From an uncultured Phocaeicola sp. (lineage in GTDB: Bacteria > Bacteroidota > Bacteroidia > Bacteroidales > Bacteroidaceae): 64,000 nucleotides of DNA. Made by a program: the position numbers and the translations under genes. Location: the NCBI GenBank assembly GCA_958434805.1, contig CAUBDX010000006.1:28728-92727 (forward strand). Direction: 5' to 3'. Shown here in pieces: positions 28,063-36,775 of the stretch. Within the stretch, counting starts at the first letter, position 1. Every line of letters begins with the position of its first letter. The notes under the pieces were generated by a model, which was not told the origin of the DNA, did not search any database, and saw only the letters and a program-made list of their open reading frames with translations.

Positions 28063-29520
28063 TCAGCTAAAAGATAGTCTGATTTTCAGCCGAAGGGTAA
28101 AACAACTGCCCTTTCCCAGTTCACTTTCCACAGTCAGCGTTCCCCCATGCGCCTCAACAAAGTCTTTAGAGATAGAAAGTCCCAGTCCGCTTCCTTGCAC
28201 CTTGGTTCCCGGCACACGAAAATAATGATCAAAAATACTCTGATGATAACGAGGGTCTATTCCTTTTCCAAAGTCACGGACGAACAATTCAATATACTCA
28301 CCTTCCGTCTGACGTGCACCAATGATAATCCGTCCGTTTTCCGGTGAATAACGGATTGCATTAGAAAGCAAGTTGGTCAGCACCCAGGCAATCTTTTCAC
28401 TGTCAACAAACAGCTTTGCGATTTTTTCTTCCGGATATGCCACCTCTACCTGTATATTAAATTTCTCAGCCTGTACTCTGTTCGCCTTAATCGCATACTC
28501 TATCAGCTCTATCGGCTTAGTAACCCGCGGCTTCAGCTGCAGTTTTCCCGACTCCACCTGCGTCATATTCAGCAATTCGCTGGTGATACTCAGCAAACGG
28601 TCGCTATTATCCTGTATGCTTTGAGCCAACTCTTTCTGTTCCTCATTCAGACGACCGATACGGCTGTCTTCCAGTAATTGCAAGCTCATCAGGATGGCAG
28701 AAATCGGTGTTTTCAACTCATGAGATATCGTAGAAATAAAGGTATTCTTAGCCGAATCAAGTTCTTTAAACTCTGTGATATTTTTCAGCAAAATCACATA
28801 TCCTTCTTTTTCAGAAGTACCTTCCTTGCCCGTACGCATACATTTTATCTGAAAATAGCTTTCTTTATTATCTGCATAAATTTTCAACGGTTCCTTTGAA
28901 GCCGCATTCCCGCCTTTTACCGAGTCAATTACGCCTCGTATGAGCCGGCGGAACAAATCATTACGCAAAGCTATTTCTTGGGCTGACTGATGCAGGACTT
29001 CTTCACGCTCCAAATTCAAGATATTCAGGGCCTCATCATTGATAAACAAAACGGTCATTTCGTTATCCAGACCGATAACCGGCTCTTTCACACTATTGAC
29101 AAGCGTTTCCATATAATTTTTCGCTGCTTTGATTTCAGCCAGCGTACTGGAATGATAATCAGCCAGTCGCTTTGCCATCCGGTTGAAGTTGTCCGATACT
29201 TCCTCAAATTCCAATCCCTCCAAGCTGAGTCTTTTCTCATAATTATGGTTGGCAATTTCCTTGATACCATCTGCAATGTCTTGTATCGGTCTGTTAATGG
29301 AAGCCGGCAACTGTTTCAGCATAAACAAACCGCAAACAATACAGATTCCACCTATCATCGAAATCCACAGCAAAGCCCGCTTCAACCCTGGCTCTGCTGC
29401 CGGGCTGGTGGGCTCCGTAGCAGTAAGTATCTGTAAGTTAACGATTGACAATGATACCAGCAACACGATCATAGCCACCAATATCCCTATATTCAGGGTC
29501 AGTTTTGTTTTTATATTCAT
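28063..29520 (-). CDS. Membrane sensor histidine kinase (HAMP-PAS-HisKA-HATPase)
   Basis: ATG 29520 gives 485 residues; the longer frame would start at TTG. Two membrane segments (about 7-25 and 48-70) flank a very short periplasmic loop, then HAMP, a PAS domain (VKEPVIGLDNEMTVLFINDE), the HisKA box with the phospho-acceptor His in STISHELKTPISAI, and the ATPase N and G boxes (NLLSNAIRYSPENG, GSGLGLSISKDF). With almost no extracytoplasmic part it probably senses a membrane or internal signal. It lies just after trkH, and its likely partner is the NtrC-type regulator at 31757-33082. A -7 box (TATTTTTG, 29542-29549 on the minus strand) may give it separate expression. Confidence 0.9.
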   Translation of the reverse strand: MNIKTKLTLNIGILVAMIVLLVSLSIVNLQILTATEPTSPAAEPGLKRALLWISMIGGICIVCGLFMLKQLPASINRPIQDIADGIKEIANHNYEKRLSLEGLEFEEVSDNFNRMAKRLADYHSSTLAEIKAAKNYMETLVNSVKEPVIGLDNEMTVLFINDEALNILNLEREEVLHQSAQEIALRNDLFRRLIRGVIDSVKGGNAASKEPLKIYADNKESYFQIKCMRTGKEGTSEKEGYVILLKNITEFKELDSAKNTFISTISHELKTPISAILMSLQLLEDSRIGRLNEEQKELAQSIQDNSDRLLSITSELLNMTQVESGKLQLKPRVTKPIELIEYAIKANRVQAEKFNIQVEVAYPEEKIAKLFVDSEKIAWVLTNLLSNAIRYSPENGRIIIGARQTEGEYIELFVRDFGKGIDPRYHQSIFDHYFRVPGTKVQGSGLGLSISKDFVEAHGGTLTVESELGKGSCFTLRLKIRLSFS

Positions 29521-29616
29521 AATGTTTTCTTCTTTTTTCTGCAAAAATAAAATTTATTTCATACTCATTTCTGAAACCGGCTCAAAAGATAAGTTTCTCA
29601 ATACACTTTCATCCGC

Positions 29617-31131
29617 TTATTCGTCTCTCCAATATCCCTGATAAAACAAAAGTAAAATACCAAATATCTCCAAACGCCCGATAAACATCAGCACAGAAAG
29701 AATCCATTTGGCCGCATCAGGAAGTGCAGCCCATGAATAGGCCGGTCCGAAGTCTCCCAGTCCGGGACCTACGTTTCCAATAGCAGAGATAACTGTACTC
29801 ATCGACTCCTCCAACCCCACTCCACACATCATCAAGAGCGTCCATCCTATAAAGATACAGACTAAATAAGTCACAAGAAAAGTATATACAATAGCAGAAG
29901 TCTGCACCGGTATATTAATCTGACTGACCCGTACAGCAAGTACAGCACGAGGGTGAAGCATCTGTTTAAACTGATTACGGATATTACGCGCAACTATAAG
30001 TAAGCGCAAGTTTTTTATTCCTCCGCTTGTTGAACCTGTACATCCGCCCGAAATCATGGCAAACATAAGCAGCATCCACGTGAAAGGAGGCCAAAGATTA
30101 TAGTCGTCTGTAGCAAAGCCACACGATGTATGAAGGGTAGCCACCTGAAAAAGAGCCTTGCGGAATGATGTTTCAAAATCATAATAGTCATTCAGAAAAA
30201 GGGCAAACGTAATAATCAGGGTAAGAATGCCGACCGACTTGAGGAACCAATGCAGTTCTTCGTCTTTAAGAAGATGCGTACAGCTGCCACGCACAGCCGA
30301 TAAATAGTAGAGCGAAAAGTTTACTCCCGACAAAATCATAAACACTGATATGACGTATTCTATATAAGGAGAATTCCAGTAAGCAACACTGGCCTGTTTA
30401 GTAGAGAAGCCACCCGTTGCCGTAGTAGAAAACGAATGACATACCGCATCAAACAAACTCATTCCTCCGAACAACAGCAAAATAATTTCAAGTCCGGTCA
30501 ATCCGATATAGATCATCCAGAGCCAGCGTGCCATTACCTTGATTTTAGGATGAATCTTATCATGGCTCACTCCGGTGGCTTCAGAAAGAAAAAGTTGCTG
30601 ACTACTTCCAGAGAACAAAGGCAATAAAGCGATGGTAAAAAGTACAATACCCAGCCCGCCAATCCATTGCGTCAGACTTCTCCAAAACAGCAATCCATGC
30701 GGTAAAGATTCAATATCATCCAGAATGGTAGCTCCGGTGGTAGTAAAACCCGACATAGTTTCAAAGAAAGCATCTGCCACAGAAGGAATATGTCCGCTGA
30801 AGATAAAAGGAAGCATGCCCAATGCAGTAAACAGCAGCCACGATATACTGACAATAAAATACCCGTCGCGCTGATTCATTCCCTTTTCGTTTTTCTTTCC
30901 TGCTCCTATCAAGATAGCTCCCAAAACTCCGTTAATAAAAAAAGTCTGCACGAAACTCATATACTCTTGCTCCTGGTAAAAAAGAGAGACTCCTGCACAA
31001 AGAGCCAGAAGTCCTGCTTCTACAAGTACCAATACACCCAATGCGTAAGCTATAAGCCGGCAGTTAATTAAACACTTATTTCGCTTGCCCCATCCACGCT
31101 TTTCATCACAATAAAGTTGCTCTTTATTCAT
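29617..31131 (-). CDS. trkH: TrkH-family potassium uptake protein
   Basis: 504 residues with many hydrophobic segments in the repeated M1-P-M2 arrangement. The selectivity-loop regions are visible (MSGFTTTGATIL, STTATGGFSTKQ, TLHTSCGFATDD, SAIGNVGPGLGD), with the conserved Gly in each loop. TrkH normally works with the NAD-binding TrkA; no trkA lies in this window. A candidate sigma-54 promoter is placed with its start point about 14 bp upstream, and paired palindromes lie 67-106 bp further upstream. Control by the neighbouring NtrC-type activator is therefore inferred. Confidence 0.92.
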   Translation of the reverse strand: MNKEQLYCDEKRGWGKRNKCLINCRLIAYALGVLVLVEAGLLALCAGVSLFYQEQEYMSFVQTFFINGVLGAILIGAGKKNEKGMNQRDGYFIVSISWLLFTALGMLPFIFSGHIPSVADAFFETMSGFTTTGATILDDIESLPHGLLFWRSLTQWIGGLGIVLFTIALLPLFSGSSQQLFLSEATGVSHDKIHPKIKVMARWLWMIYIGLTGLEIILLLFGGMSLFDAVCHSFSTTATGGFSTKQASVAYWNSPYIEYVISVFMILSGVNFSLYYLSAVRGSCTHLLKDEELHWFLKSVGILTLIITFALFLNDYYDFETSFRKALFQVATLHTSCGFATDDYNLWPPFTWMLLMFAMISGGCTGSTSGGIKNLRLLIVARNIRNQFKQMLHPRAVLAVRVSQINIPVQTSAIVYTFLVTYLVCIFIGWTLLMMCGVGLEESMSTVISAIGNVGPGLGDFGPAYSWAALPDAAKWILSVLMFIGRLEIFGILLLFYQGYWRDE

Positions 31132-31155
31132 AATCTTGTTTGTTTCAAACAGCCA

Positions 31156-31171
31156 GGCAAGGAGTATGCCA
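31156..31171 (-). promoter_or_regulatory. Candidate sigma-54 promoter of trkH
   Basis: On the minus strand the sequence is TGGCAT-ACTCC-TTGCC, against TGGCAC-N5-TTGCA. The invariant GG and GC are 12 bases apart, as required for -24/-12 elements. The predicted start is near 31145 and trkH begins at 31131. Confidence 0.7.
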
Positions 31172-31237
31172 GTTTATAGAGCTGAAATTAAAAAGCTGAA
31201 TATCAGAACGGTTTCAAGCAAGGAGACCTTAGCCTGT

Positions 31238-31277
31238 TTCTCATTTTGAGAAGGTAACCGCTTTCAATTTGAGAAAG
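31238..31277. promoter_or_regulatory. Paired palindromic activator sites upstream of trkH
   Basis: TTCTCATTTTGAGAA (31238-31252) is a perfect palindrome with a 3-nt centre. A weaker version, CTTTCAATTTGAGAAAG (31261-31277), lies about two helical turns away. Location and pairing fit enhancer sites for an NtrC-family activator; a matching pair lies at 31695-31731. Confidence 0.6.
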
Positions 31278-31324
31278 GACATTCAACGGGACAGGGCTTA
31301 GGCATCAGCACAAGCGCAGTTAAT

Positions 31325-31356
31325 CATAGTAACAACCGGACGTGGTCGTTACTATG
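31325..31356. repeat. Inverted repeat with GTAAC/GTTAC words
   Basis: CATAGTAACAACC (31325-31337) faces GGTCGTTACTATG (31344-31356) with one mismatch. The GTTACTA-CGACC word recurs at 47645-47708 and 63644-63755. It lies downstream of the small ORF, where it could end its transcript. Confidence 0.5.
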
Positions 31357-31442
31357 ACCGAGCTGTGTCCTTACCAACGACCTCCGACTTTCATTTCCGG
31401 AGAGGACAGTGTCTGTCACCGGACCGCCCCCTCTCTACCCGT

Positions 31443-31556
31443 TCACGAATCCTCCCGGAATACACACTTTTCAAGTGCACTGATACATTTCTTCGCAAAC
31501 AGCAAACAAGCCCATCCGCTCACCACAGCTATCAAAATTCCTAATATACTCAGCAT
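31443..31556 (-). CDS. Small 37-residue membrane peptide ORF, putative
   Basis: ATG 31556 opens a 37-codon ORF: a hydrophobic stretch of about 20 residues (MLSILGILIAVVSGWACLLF) followed by a charged tail ending EDS. It stands between the NtrC-type regulator and trkH on their strand, with a candidate sigma-54 promoter about 45 bp upstream of its start and paired activator sites beyond. A single-span regulatory subunit for a transporter (KdpF-like in style, not by sequence) is a possibility. No family is recognised; it is supported only by composition and context. Confidence 0.4.
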   Translation of the reverse strand: MLSILGILIAVVSGWACLLFAKKCISALEKCVFREDS

Positions 31557-31565
31557 ATCGCTCTT

Positions 31566-31616
31566 GTCTTTATATGTTATTACGCATCGTAACATATAAA
31601 GACAACTCGCATGCCA
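31566..31616 (-). promoter_or_regulatory. Second candidate sigma-54 promoter with an overlapping 14-bp inverted repeat
   Basis: On the minus strand 31616-31601 reads TGGCAT-GCGAG-TTGTC: correct spacing, but the -12 GC is GT. A perfect inverted repeat, GTCTTTATATGTTA (31566-31579) with TAACATATAAAGAC (31590-31603), overlaps the -12 element and the predicted start (about 31590). The repeat may be an operator. Downstream is the 37-codon ORF. Confidence 0.5.
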
Positions 31617-31694
31617 AGATGCTGGATAGACAGATAACCCTCTAATTACAAGACATATGCGTATTGCCACCAATACAAACGAAAAAGAGCAAAT

Positions 31695-31731
31695 CTCTCA
31701 CTTTGAGAAATCTGCCCTTCCATTTTGAACA
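31695..31731. promoter_or_regulatory. Second pair of palindromic activator sites
   Basis: CTCTCACTTTGAGAA (31695-31709) differs from the trkH palindrome's arms at one base. A weak relative, CTTCCATTTTGAACA (31717-31731), is spaced 22 bp away. The pair lies 79-115 bp upstream of the second candidate sigma-54 promoter, the same geometry as at trkH. Confidence 0.5.
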
Positions 31732-31756
31732 AGTGACTCCGGCACGGCGGATAGAG

Positions 31757-33082
31757 TCACTGAATTTGATAAGCCTCAATTTTACGATATAAAGTTGCCA
31801 GTCCTATCTTCAGCAGGCGGGCCGTTTCAGTCTTATTACCATGCGTATATTGCAATACTTTCGTGATGTGTTTCCGCTCAATGGCCGCCAGTTCAAACTC
31901 ATCTGCACCATTCGTATCGCTGCATAAATGACCTTGAAACTCTATTGGCAAATCTTCCAATGCAATCTGCCCGTCACATATAATGGCACTCCGCTCTATC
32001 ACATTTCTAAGCTCACGCACATTCCCCCTCCACTCTCCTTTCTGCAAAGCCGAGAGTACCTTCCCATTAATAGCATCTATATGCTTCCCAAGCTTTAATG
32101 AAAACCTTTCCAAAAACAAGTTAGCCAGTTCTTCAATATCTTCTTTACGCTCACGAAGTGAAGGAAGCTGTATCTGAAAAACAGAAAGACGGAAATAAAG
32201 GTCTTCACGGAAATTACCTTTTTTAATTTCCTCCTTCAAATTACGGTTCGTTGCCGAAATGATACGCACATCTACCTTAGTAGGCTGAGTATCCCCTATT
32301 TTGATATACTCTCCGGTTTCAATCACACGCAACAAACGAGCTTGCAACTCGAATGCCATCTCACCTATTTCATCCAAGAAAAGCGTACCTTGGTGAGCCA
32401 CTTCAAACAATCCTTTCTTATCTTTCACTGCACCGGTAAATGCACCCGCTTTATACCCAAACAGTTCACTTTCCAACAAATCTTTACTGAAAGCCGAACA
32501 GTTGATATCTATGATGGGATAAGAAGAGCGGCTACTAGCCGCATGAATGGCATGAGCAAAAACCTCCTTACCCGTTCCCGTTTCCCCGGTAAGCAATACA
32601 GGAACATCGGTCACAGCAACTTTCTGAGCCAACTTGACCGCTTGCTGCACACAAGCAGAATGTCCGGTAACCGATTGAAAGGAATAAGCAGGCAAAGGTC
32701 GTGTTTTTCCCCGTTGCTTTTCCACTTCCTCTACCGCACGGCTCAAGGTAGGAATTATTTTCCGGTTATCATCTCCCTTGGTAATATAATCAAATGCCCC
32801 GTTCTTGATGGCCTGTACTCCATCGGCAATATTCCCGTGAGCGGTAAGTAATATAATTGCAGCTTCAGGCAGACATTTCCGGATATCTGCAATAAAATCT
32901 ACTCCGTTACCATCGGGTAAGAATACGTCACACAGCACGACGTCAAATCGCTGTGTTTTCATCAGCATCAAAGCCGACTGGCAATCGGCAGCTTTGAAAG
33001 CCTTATATCCTTCCAGCTCAATCATGCGTGCCAGCAAGTTACGGATAGGCTCTTCATCATCAATTACTAATATCTGTATCAT
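31757..33082 (-). CDS. NtrC-family sigma-54-dependent response regulator
   Basis: 441 residues in three domains. The receiver (1-120) has the phospho-acceptor Asp in LCDVFLPDGNG. The AAA+ domain (about 140-375) has Walker A GETGTGKEVF, the sigma-54 contact loop GAFTGA and Walker B-like LFLDEIGEM. A Fis-type helix-turn-helix lies at the C-terminus (GNKTETARLLKIGLATLYRK). It should activate sigma-54 promoters when phosphorylated. The nearest kinase is at 28063-29520, with trkH between. Candidate target promoters and palindromes lie immediately downstream (31156-31731), which suggests local control of potassium uptake. Confidence 0.95.
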   Translation of the reverse strand: MIQILVIDDEEPIRNLLARMIELEGYKAFKAADCQSALMLMKTQRFDVVLCDVFLPDGNGVDFIADIRKCLPEAAIILLTAHGNIADGVQAIKNGAFDYITKGDDNRKIIPTLSRAVEEVEKQRGKTRPLPAYSFQSVTGHSACVQQAVKLAQKVAVTDVPVLLTGETGTGKEVFAHAIHAASSRSSYPIIDINCSAFSKDLLESELFGYKAGAFTGAVKDKKGLFEVAHQGTLFLDEIGEMAFELQARLLRVIETGEYIKIGDTQPTKVDVRIISATNRNLKEEIKKGNFREDLYFRLSVFQIQLPSLRERKEDIEELANLFLERFSLKLGKHIDAINGKVLSALQKGEWRGNVRELRNVIERSAIICDGQIALEDLPIEFQGHLCSDTNGADEFELAAIERKHITKVLQYTHGNKTETARLLKIGLATLYRKIEAYQIQ

Positions 33083-33160
33083 TTCTTTATTGAGGTTTTA
33101 AATAAGCGAACTTACTTGGCTTGTGCTACGCTATTAAACATCAATCGATTTCCTGCAAAA

Positions 33161-33199
33161 AAAGAGGGATCCAAAGTAGAATACCTTTGGTCCCTCTTT
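33161..33199 (-). terminator. Terminator of the thrS-infC-rpmI-rplT operon
   Basis: AAAGAGGGATCCAAAG (33161-33176) pairs with CTTTGGTCCCTCTTT (33185-33199) with one bulged T. On the minus strand the stem is followed by TTTTTTTGCAGG. It lies 33 bp after rplT. Confidence 0.8.
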
Positions 33200-33231
33200 C
33201 CTATTTCTTAATTCCGTATAACCAGGGAAAA

Positions 33232-33582
33232 TTAAGCAGCTTTTGCTTTAGCAACAACAGCCTTGAATGCTTCCGGATGGTTCATAGCTAAGTCAGCCAA
33301 AACCTTACGGTTGATTTCAATACCTGCTTTGTGCAATGCACCCATCAACTTAGAGTAAGACATACCTTCCAGACGAGCTGCAGCATTGATACGCTGAATC
33401 CACAATGCACGGAAGTTACGTTTTTTGTTCTTACGGTCACGGTATGCATAAGTCAAACCTTTTTCCCATGTGTTTTTAGCAACGGTCCAAACGTTTTTTC
33501 TTGCACCAAAATAACCTCTGGTTAAACCTAAAATTTTCTTTCTTCTTGCTCTTGAAGCAACATGATTTACTGATCTTGGCAT
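33232..33582 (-). CDS. rplT: 50S ribosomal protein L20
   Basis: 116 residues, normal length for L20. It starts [18 protein letters not shown], continues [19 protein letters not shown] and [20 protein letters not shown], and ends in the rRNA-binding C-terminal region. It assembles early on 23S rRNA. It is last in the thrS-infC-rpmI-rplT order, the common bacterial arrangement. In other bacteria L20 represses this operon through an mRNA site; no such site could be defined here. Confidence 0.98.
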   Translation of the reverse strand: MPRSVNHVASRARRKKILGLTRGYFGARKNVWTVAKNTWEKGLTYAYRDRKNKKRNFRALWIQRINAAARLEGMSYSKLMGALHKAGIEINRKVLADLAMNHPEAFKAVVAKAKAA

Positions 33583-33687
33583 AGTTTTAATTCTTTTTTG
33601 AATGATAGCGCCGATGTTTCACAACCGGACTTGAGGCTAATACATTCGGTTAATAATTTAAATGATACGTTTACGCTTTTTCTAAGA

Positions 33688-33885
33688 TTACTTCATGCAA
33701 AGAAGTTCTTTCACTGAGTTAAGGTTAGCACTGTGAACCAAACCAGTGTGAACCAAGTTTCTTTTTTGCTTTTTAGTTTTCTTAGTCAGGATGTGACTGT
33801 GAAAAGCGTGCTTTCTTTTGATTTTACCTGTTCCGGTAAGAGCGAATCTTTTTTTAGCACCGGAGTTAGTCTTGATCTTTGGCAT
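33688..33885 (-). CDS. rpmI: 50S ribosomal protein L35
   Basis: 65 residues of typical length and composition ([20 protein letters not shown], then [20 protein letters not shown]). It binds 23S rRNA in the large subunit. It sits between infC and rplT, 80 and 105 bp away respectively. No oddities. Confidence 0.98.
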   Translation of the reverse strand: MPKIKTNSGAKKRFALTGTGKIKRKHAFHSHILTKKTKKQKRNLVHTGLVHSANLNSVKELLCMK

Positions 33886-33965
33886 CTTGTTAAATTTTTA
33901 ATAAATAGTTATTATTCAACTGGTGGCAACGCACTATACCGGCGCGTTACGCACTCTTTTTCATC

Positions 33966-34544
33966 TTAGTCTTTCTTTTCAGCTTTCGGAGCTTCCGGCT
34001 TTGCGGGTTTCTTCGGAGCTGCGGCTTTTTTCGGAGCCAATGAAATAGTCATTCGCTTTCCTTCCAAAAGAGGCATCTGTTCTACCTTTGCATATTCCTC
34101 CAAGTCGTTGGCAAAACGCAGCAATAAAACTTCGCCTTGTTCTTTGAACAGGATAGAACGTCCTTTAAAGAAAACATAAGCTTTCACTTTATCGCCATCC
34201 TGCAAAAAACCGACAGCGTGTTTCAGCTTGAAGTTATAATCGTGTTCGTCAGTCTGAGGTCCGAAACGGATTTCCTTCACATTCACTTTCACCTGTTTTG
34301 CTTTTTGCTCCTTTGCACGTTTCTTCAGCTGATAAAGAAACTTAGAATAATCTATAATTCTACAAACGGGAGGAACAGCATTGGGTGAAATTTCTACTAA
34401 ATCAGCTTCATGTTCTTCCGCCATTCTCAAAGCCTGAGCTATTGGATAAACTGCTGACTCAACCTCATCGCCCACGATACGGACTTCTTTGGCACGAATC
34501 TGTTCATTGATTCTGTGTTGCCCTTTTAAAGTATCATTCTTCAT
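33966..34544 (-). CDS. infC: Translation initiation factor IF-3
   Basis: 192 residues from ATG 34544; there is no sign of the AUU start used in E. coli. The N-domain ([18 protein letters not shown]), the linker with [19 protein letters not shown], and the C-domain ([31 protein letters not shown]) are all visible. A Lys/Pro/Ala-rich tail of about 20 residues extends the C-terminus, as often in Bacteroidetes. It blocks premature subunit joining and checks the start codon. It lies 103 bp downstream of thrS. Confidence 0.97.
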   Translation of the reverse strand: MKNDTLKGQHRINEQIRAKEVRIVGDEVESAVYPIAQALRMAEEHEADLVEISPNAVPPVCRIIDYSKFLYQLKKRAKEQKAKQVKVNVKEIRFGPQTDEHDYNFKLKHAVGFLQDGDKVKAYVFFKGRSILFKEQGEVLLLRFANDLEEYAKVEQMPLLEGKRMTISLAPKKAAAPKKPAKPEAPKAEKKD

Positions 34545-34647
34545 TAAAATTCTTCTTCCTAAGTTTGTTTTTTAGAGTTATAAATTATTTTTTTGTCTTT
34601 ACATTTTTGCGGAAGTTTATTTCACCTTCCGCAACTTGGCTGCAAAG

Positions 34648-36588
34648 TTACCATTTATTTATCATATTATGAACTTCTTCTGCAATATTTTTTGCAAAAT
34701 CTGCTATTTTCATGCTTCCTTTATCGCCTTCTCCCTGCTTACGAACTGAAACTTCACCGTTTTCAGCTTCTTTCTCTCCTACAATCAGCATATAAGGGAT
34801 GCGTTTCATTTCGTTATCGCGAATCTTACGGCCGATTTTTTCGTTACGGTCGTCAACGATGGCACGGATGTCGCTCTTACGCAATTCCAGACGGACCTGA
34901 TCAGCATATTCGTTGAATTTTTCTGAAATAGGAAGGATGGCTACCTGATCAGGAGTCAGCCACAACGGGAACTTACCGGCAGTATGTTCAATCAACACGG
35001 CTACGAAACGTTCCATTGAACCGAAGGGAGCGCGGTGAATCATAACCGGACGGTGCTTCTGATTATCAGAGCCCATGTATTCCAACTGGAAGCGTTCAGG
35101 CAAGTTATAGTCTACCTGAATAGTTCCCAACTGCCAACGGCGTCCGATGGCATCTTTCACCATGAAGTCGAGTTTAGGACCATAGAATGCAGCTTCGCCG
35201 TATTCTACTTTTGCCTTCAGACCTTTTTCTTCACAAGCTTCCACGATGGCCTGTTCTGCTCTTTCCCAGTTTTCATCGCTACCGATGTATTTTTCACGGT
35301 TTTCTTTGTCGCGCAGTGAAATCTGTGCTTCAAAGTTTTCCAGTCCCATTGAGGTAAATACAATAGAAATGATATCCATCACACGGAGGAATTCATCTTT
35401 CACCTGATCCGGACGGCAGAAGATATGCGCATCATCCTGTGTAAAGCTGCGCACACGAGTCAGCCCGTGAAGTTCCCCGCTCTGCTCGTAACGGCAAACC
35501 GTACCGAATTCAGCGATACGCAACGGAAGGTCACGGTATGAGTGCGGTGTATTCTTGTAAATCATACAGTGATGCGGACAGTTCATCGGTTTCAGGAAGT
35601 ATTCTTCTCCTTCTTCCGGAGTATGAATAGGCTGGAATGCATCCTTACCATATTTAGCATAGTGACCGGAAGTTACATACAGCAATTTATTTCCAATAGG
35701 CGGACACATTACTTCCTGATAATCGTAACGAGCCTGAATACGGCGCAAGAAGTCTTGCAGACGGATACGCAATGCGGTTCCTTTCGGCAACCACATAGGC
35801 AATCCTTTACCTACCGTATCAGAGAACATGAACAGGTCCATTTCCTTACCAATCTTACGGTGATCGCGTTTCTTGGCTTCTTCCAGCATAGCCAGATATT
35901 CATCCAGCATTTTCTTTTTCGGGAAAGACACACCGTAGATACGGGTCATCTGTTTGCGGTCTTCCTGTCCTCTCCAGTAAGCTCCTGCTACTGACAACAG
36001 CTTAATAGCCTTGATAGGAGCCGTAGAAGGCAAGTGAGGTCCACGACACAAATCGGTAAACGCGCCCTGTGTATAAGTTGTGATATGACCGTCTTCAAGT
36101 TCTGAGATCAACTCACACTTGTAAGTTTCTCCACGGTCACCGAACATTTTCAATGCATCTTCTTTTGTAATGCTCTGACGAACCAGCGTTTCTTTTTTAG
36201 CCACCAGTTCAGCCATTTTCTTTTCGATGGCAGGCAGGTCGCCTTCTTTGATCACGGCTTCTCCCGGATCAACATCATAATAGAAACCGTTTTCAATAGC
36301 CGGACCGATACCGAATTGGATACCCGGATAAAGTTCCTGCAACGCTTCAGCCAGCAGGTGAGCGCTGGTATGCCAGAAAGCGTGTTTACCTTGTTCGTCT
36401 TCCCATTTATAAAGTACGAAGTTTGCATCTTCATTTATAGGACGGTTCAAATCAACCGTCTCACCATTAACGCCACAAGCCAGAACATCCTGCGCCAGAC
36501 GTGAGCTGATGCTCTCTGCAATTTGCAGACCGGTAACTCCTTCGTTATACTCACGAATAGAGCCATCAGGAAAAGTTATCTTAATCAT
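34648..36588 (-). CDS. thrS: Threonyl-tRNA synthetase
   Basis: 646 residues with the full set of domains: TGS (1-60), the editing domain with [14 protein letters not shown], the class II catalytic core with [13 protein letters not shown] (Zn ligand Cys), [15 protein letters not shown] (motif 2) and [13 protein letters not shown] (motif 3), then the anticodon-binding domain. It charges tRNA-Thr and heads the ribosomal-protein operon, with a -7 box just upstream at 36621. Nothing unusual is seen. Confidence 0.98.
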   Translation of the reverse strand: MIKITFPDGSIREYNEGVTGLQIAESISSRLAQDVLACGVNGETVDLNRPINEDANFVLYKWEDEQGKHAFWHTSAHLLAEALQELYPGIQFGIGPAIENGFYYDVDPGEAVIKEGDLPAIEKKMAELVAKKETLVRQSITKEDALKMFGDRGETYKCELISELEDGHITTYTQGAFTDLCRGPHLPSTAPIKAIKLLSVAGAYWRGQEDRKQMTRIYGVSFPKKKMLDEYLAMLEEAKKRDHRKIGKEMDLFMFSDTVGKGLPMWLPKGTALRIRLQDFLRRIQARYDYQEVMCPPIGNKLLYVTSGHYAKYGKDAFQPIHTPEEGEEYFLKPMNCPHHCMIYKNTPHSYRDLPLRIAEFGTVCRYEQSGELHGLTRVRSFTQDDAHIFCRPDQVKDEFLRVMDIISIVFTSMGLENFEAQISLRDKENREKYIGSDENWERAEQAIVEACEEKGLKAKVEYGEAAFYGPKLDFMVKDAIGRRWQLGTIQVDYNLPERFQLEYMGSDNQKHRPVMIHRAPFGSMERFVAVLIEHTAGKFPLWLTPDQVAILPISEKFNEYADQVRLELRKSDIRAIVDDRNEKIGRKIRDNEMKRIPYMLIVGEKEAENGEVSVRKQGEGDKGSMKIADFAKNIAEEVHNMINKW

Positions 36589-36620
36589 AGTCTTATTGTT
36601 AGTATTCTTTTAATAAGATG

Positions 36621-36628
36621 CAAAAGTA
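36621..36628 (-). promoter_or_regulatory. -7 box for thrS
   Basis: The minus strand reads TACTTTTG (TAnnTTTG) 32 bp before the thrS start. The expected TTTG about 19-21 bp further upstream is not clear. Confidence 0.5.
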
Positions 36629-36684
36629 AACAAAACTTTTGGGAATGTAAAGTTATCGCACGGAAATTCATAGGGAGTATAAAA

Positions 36685-36724
36685 AAAACGCTCTGATATT
36701 TCGTTTGAAACATCAAAGCGTTTT
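36685..36724 (-). terminator. Terminator after the TPR gene
   Basis: AAAACGCTCTGAT (36685-36697) pairs imperfectly with ATCAAAGCGTTTT (36712-36724). On the minus strand it is followed by TTTTATAC. It separates the ruvX-def-TPR cluster from thrS. Confidence 0.7.
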
Positions 36725-36775
36725 CTTTATCATGTCAAGGCATTCAGCGCTTGACGTCTAATCGTTTTCCCTGTC

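Noticed and set aside
33886..34647. L20-type autoregulatory leader or riboswitch near infC
   Set aside because: No recognisable pseudoknot or rRNA-mimic could be drawn with confidence in these short spacers.
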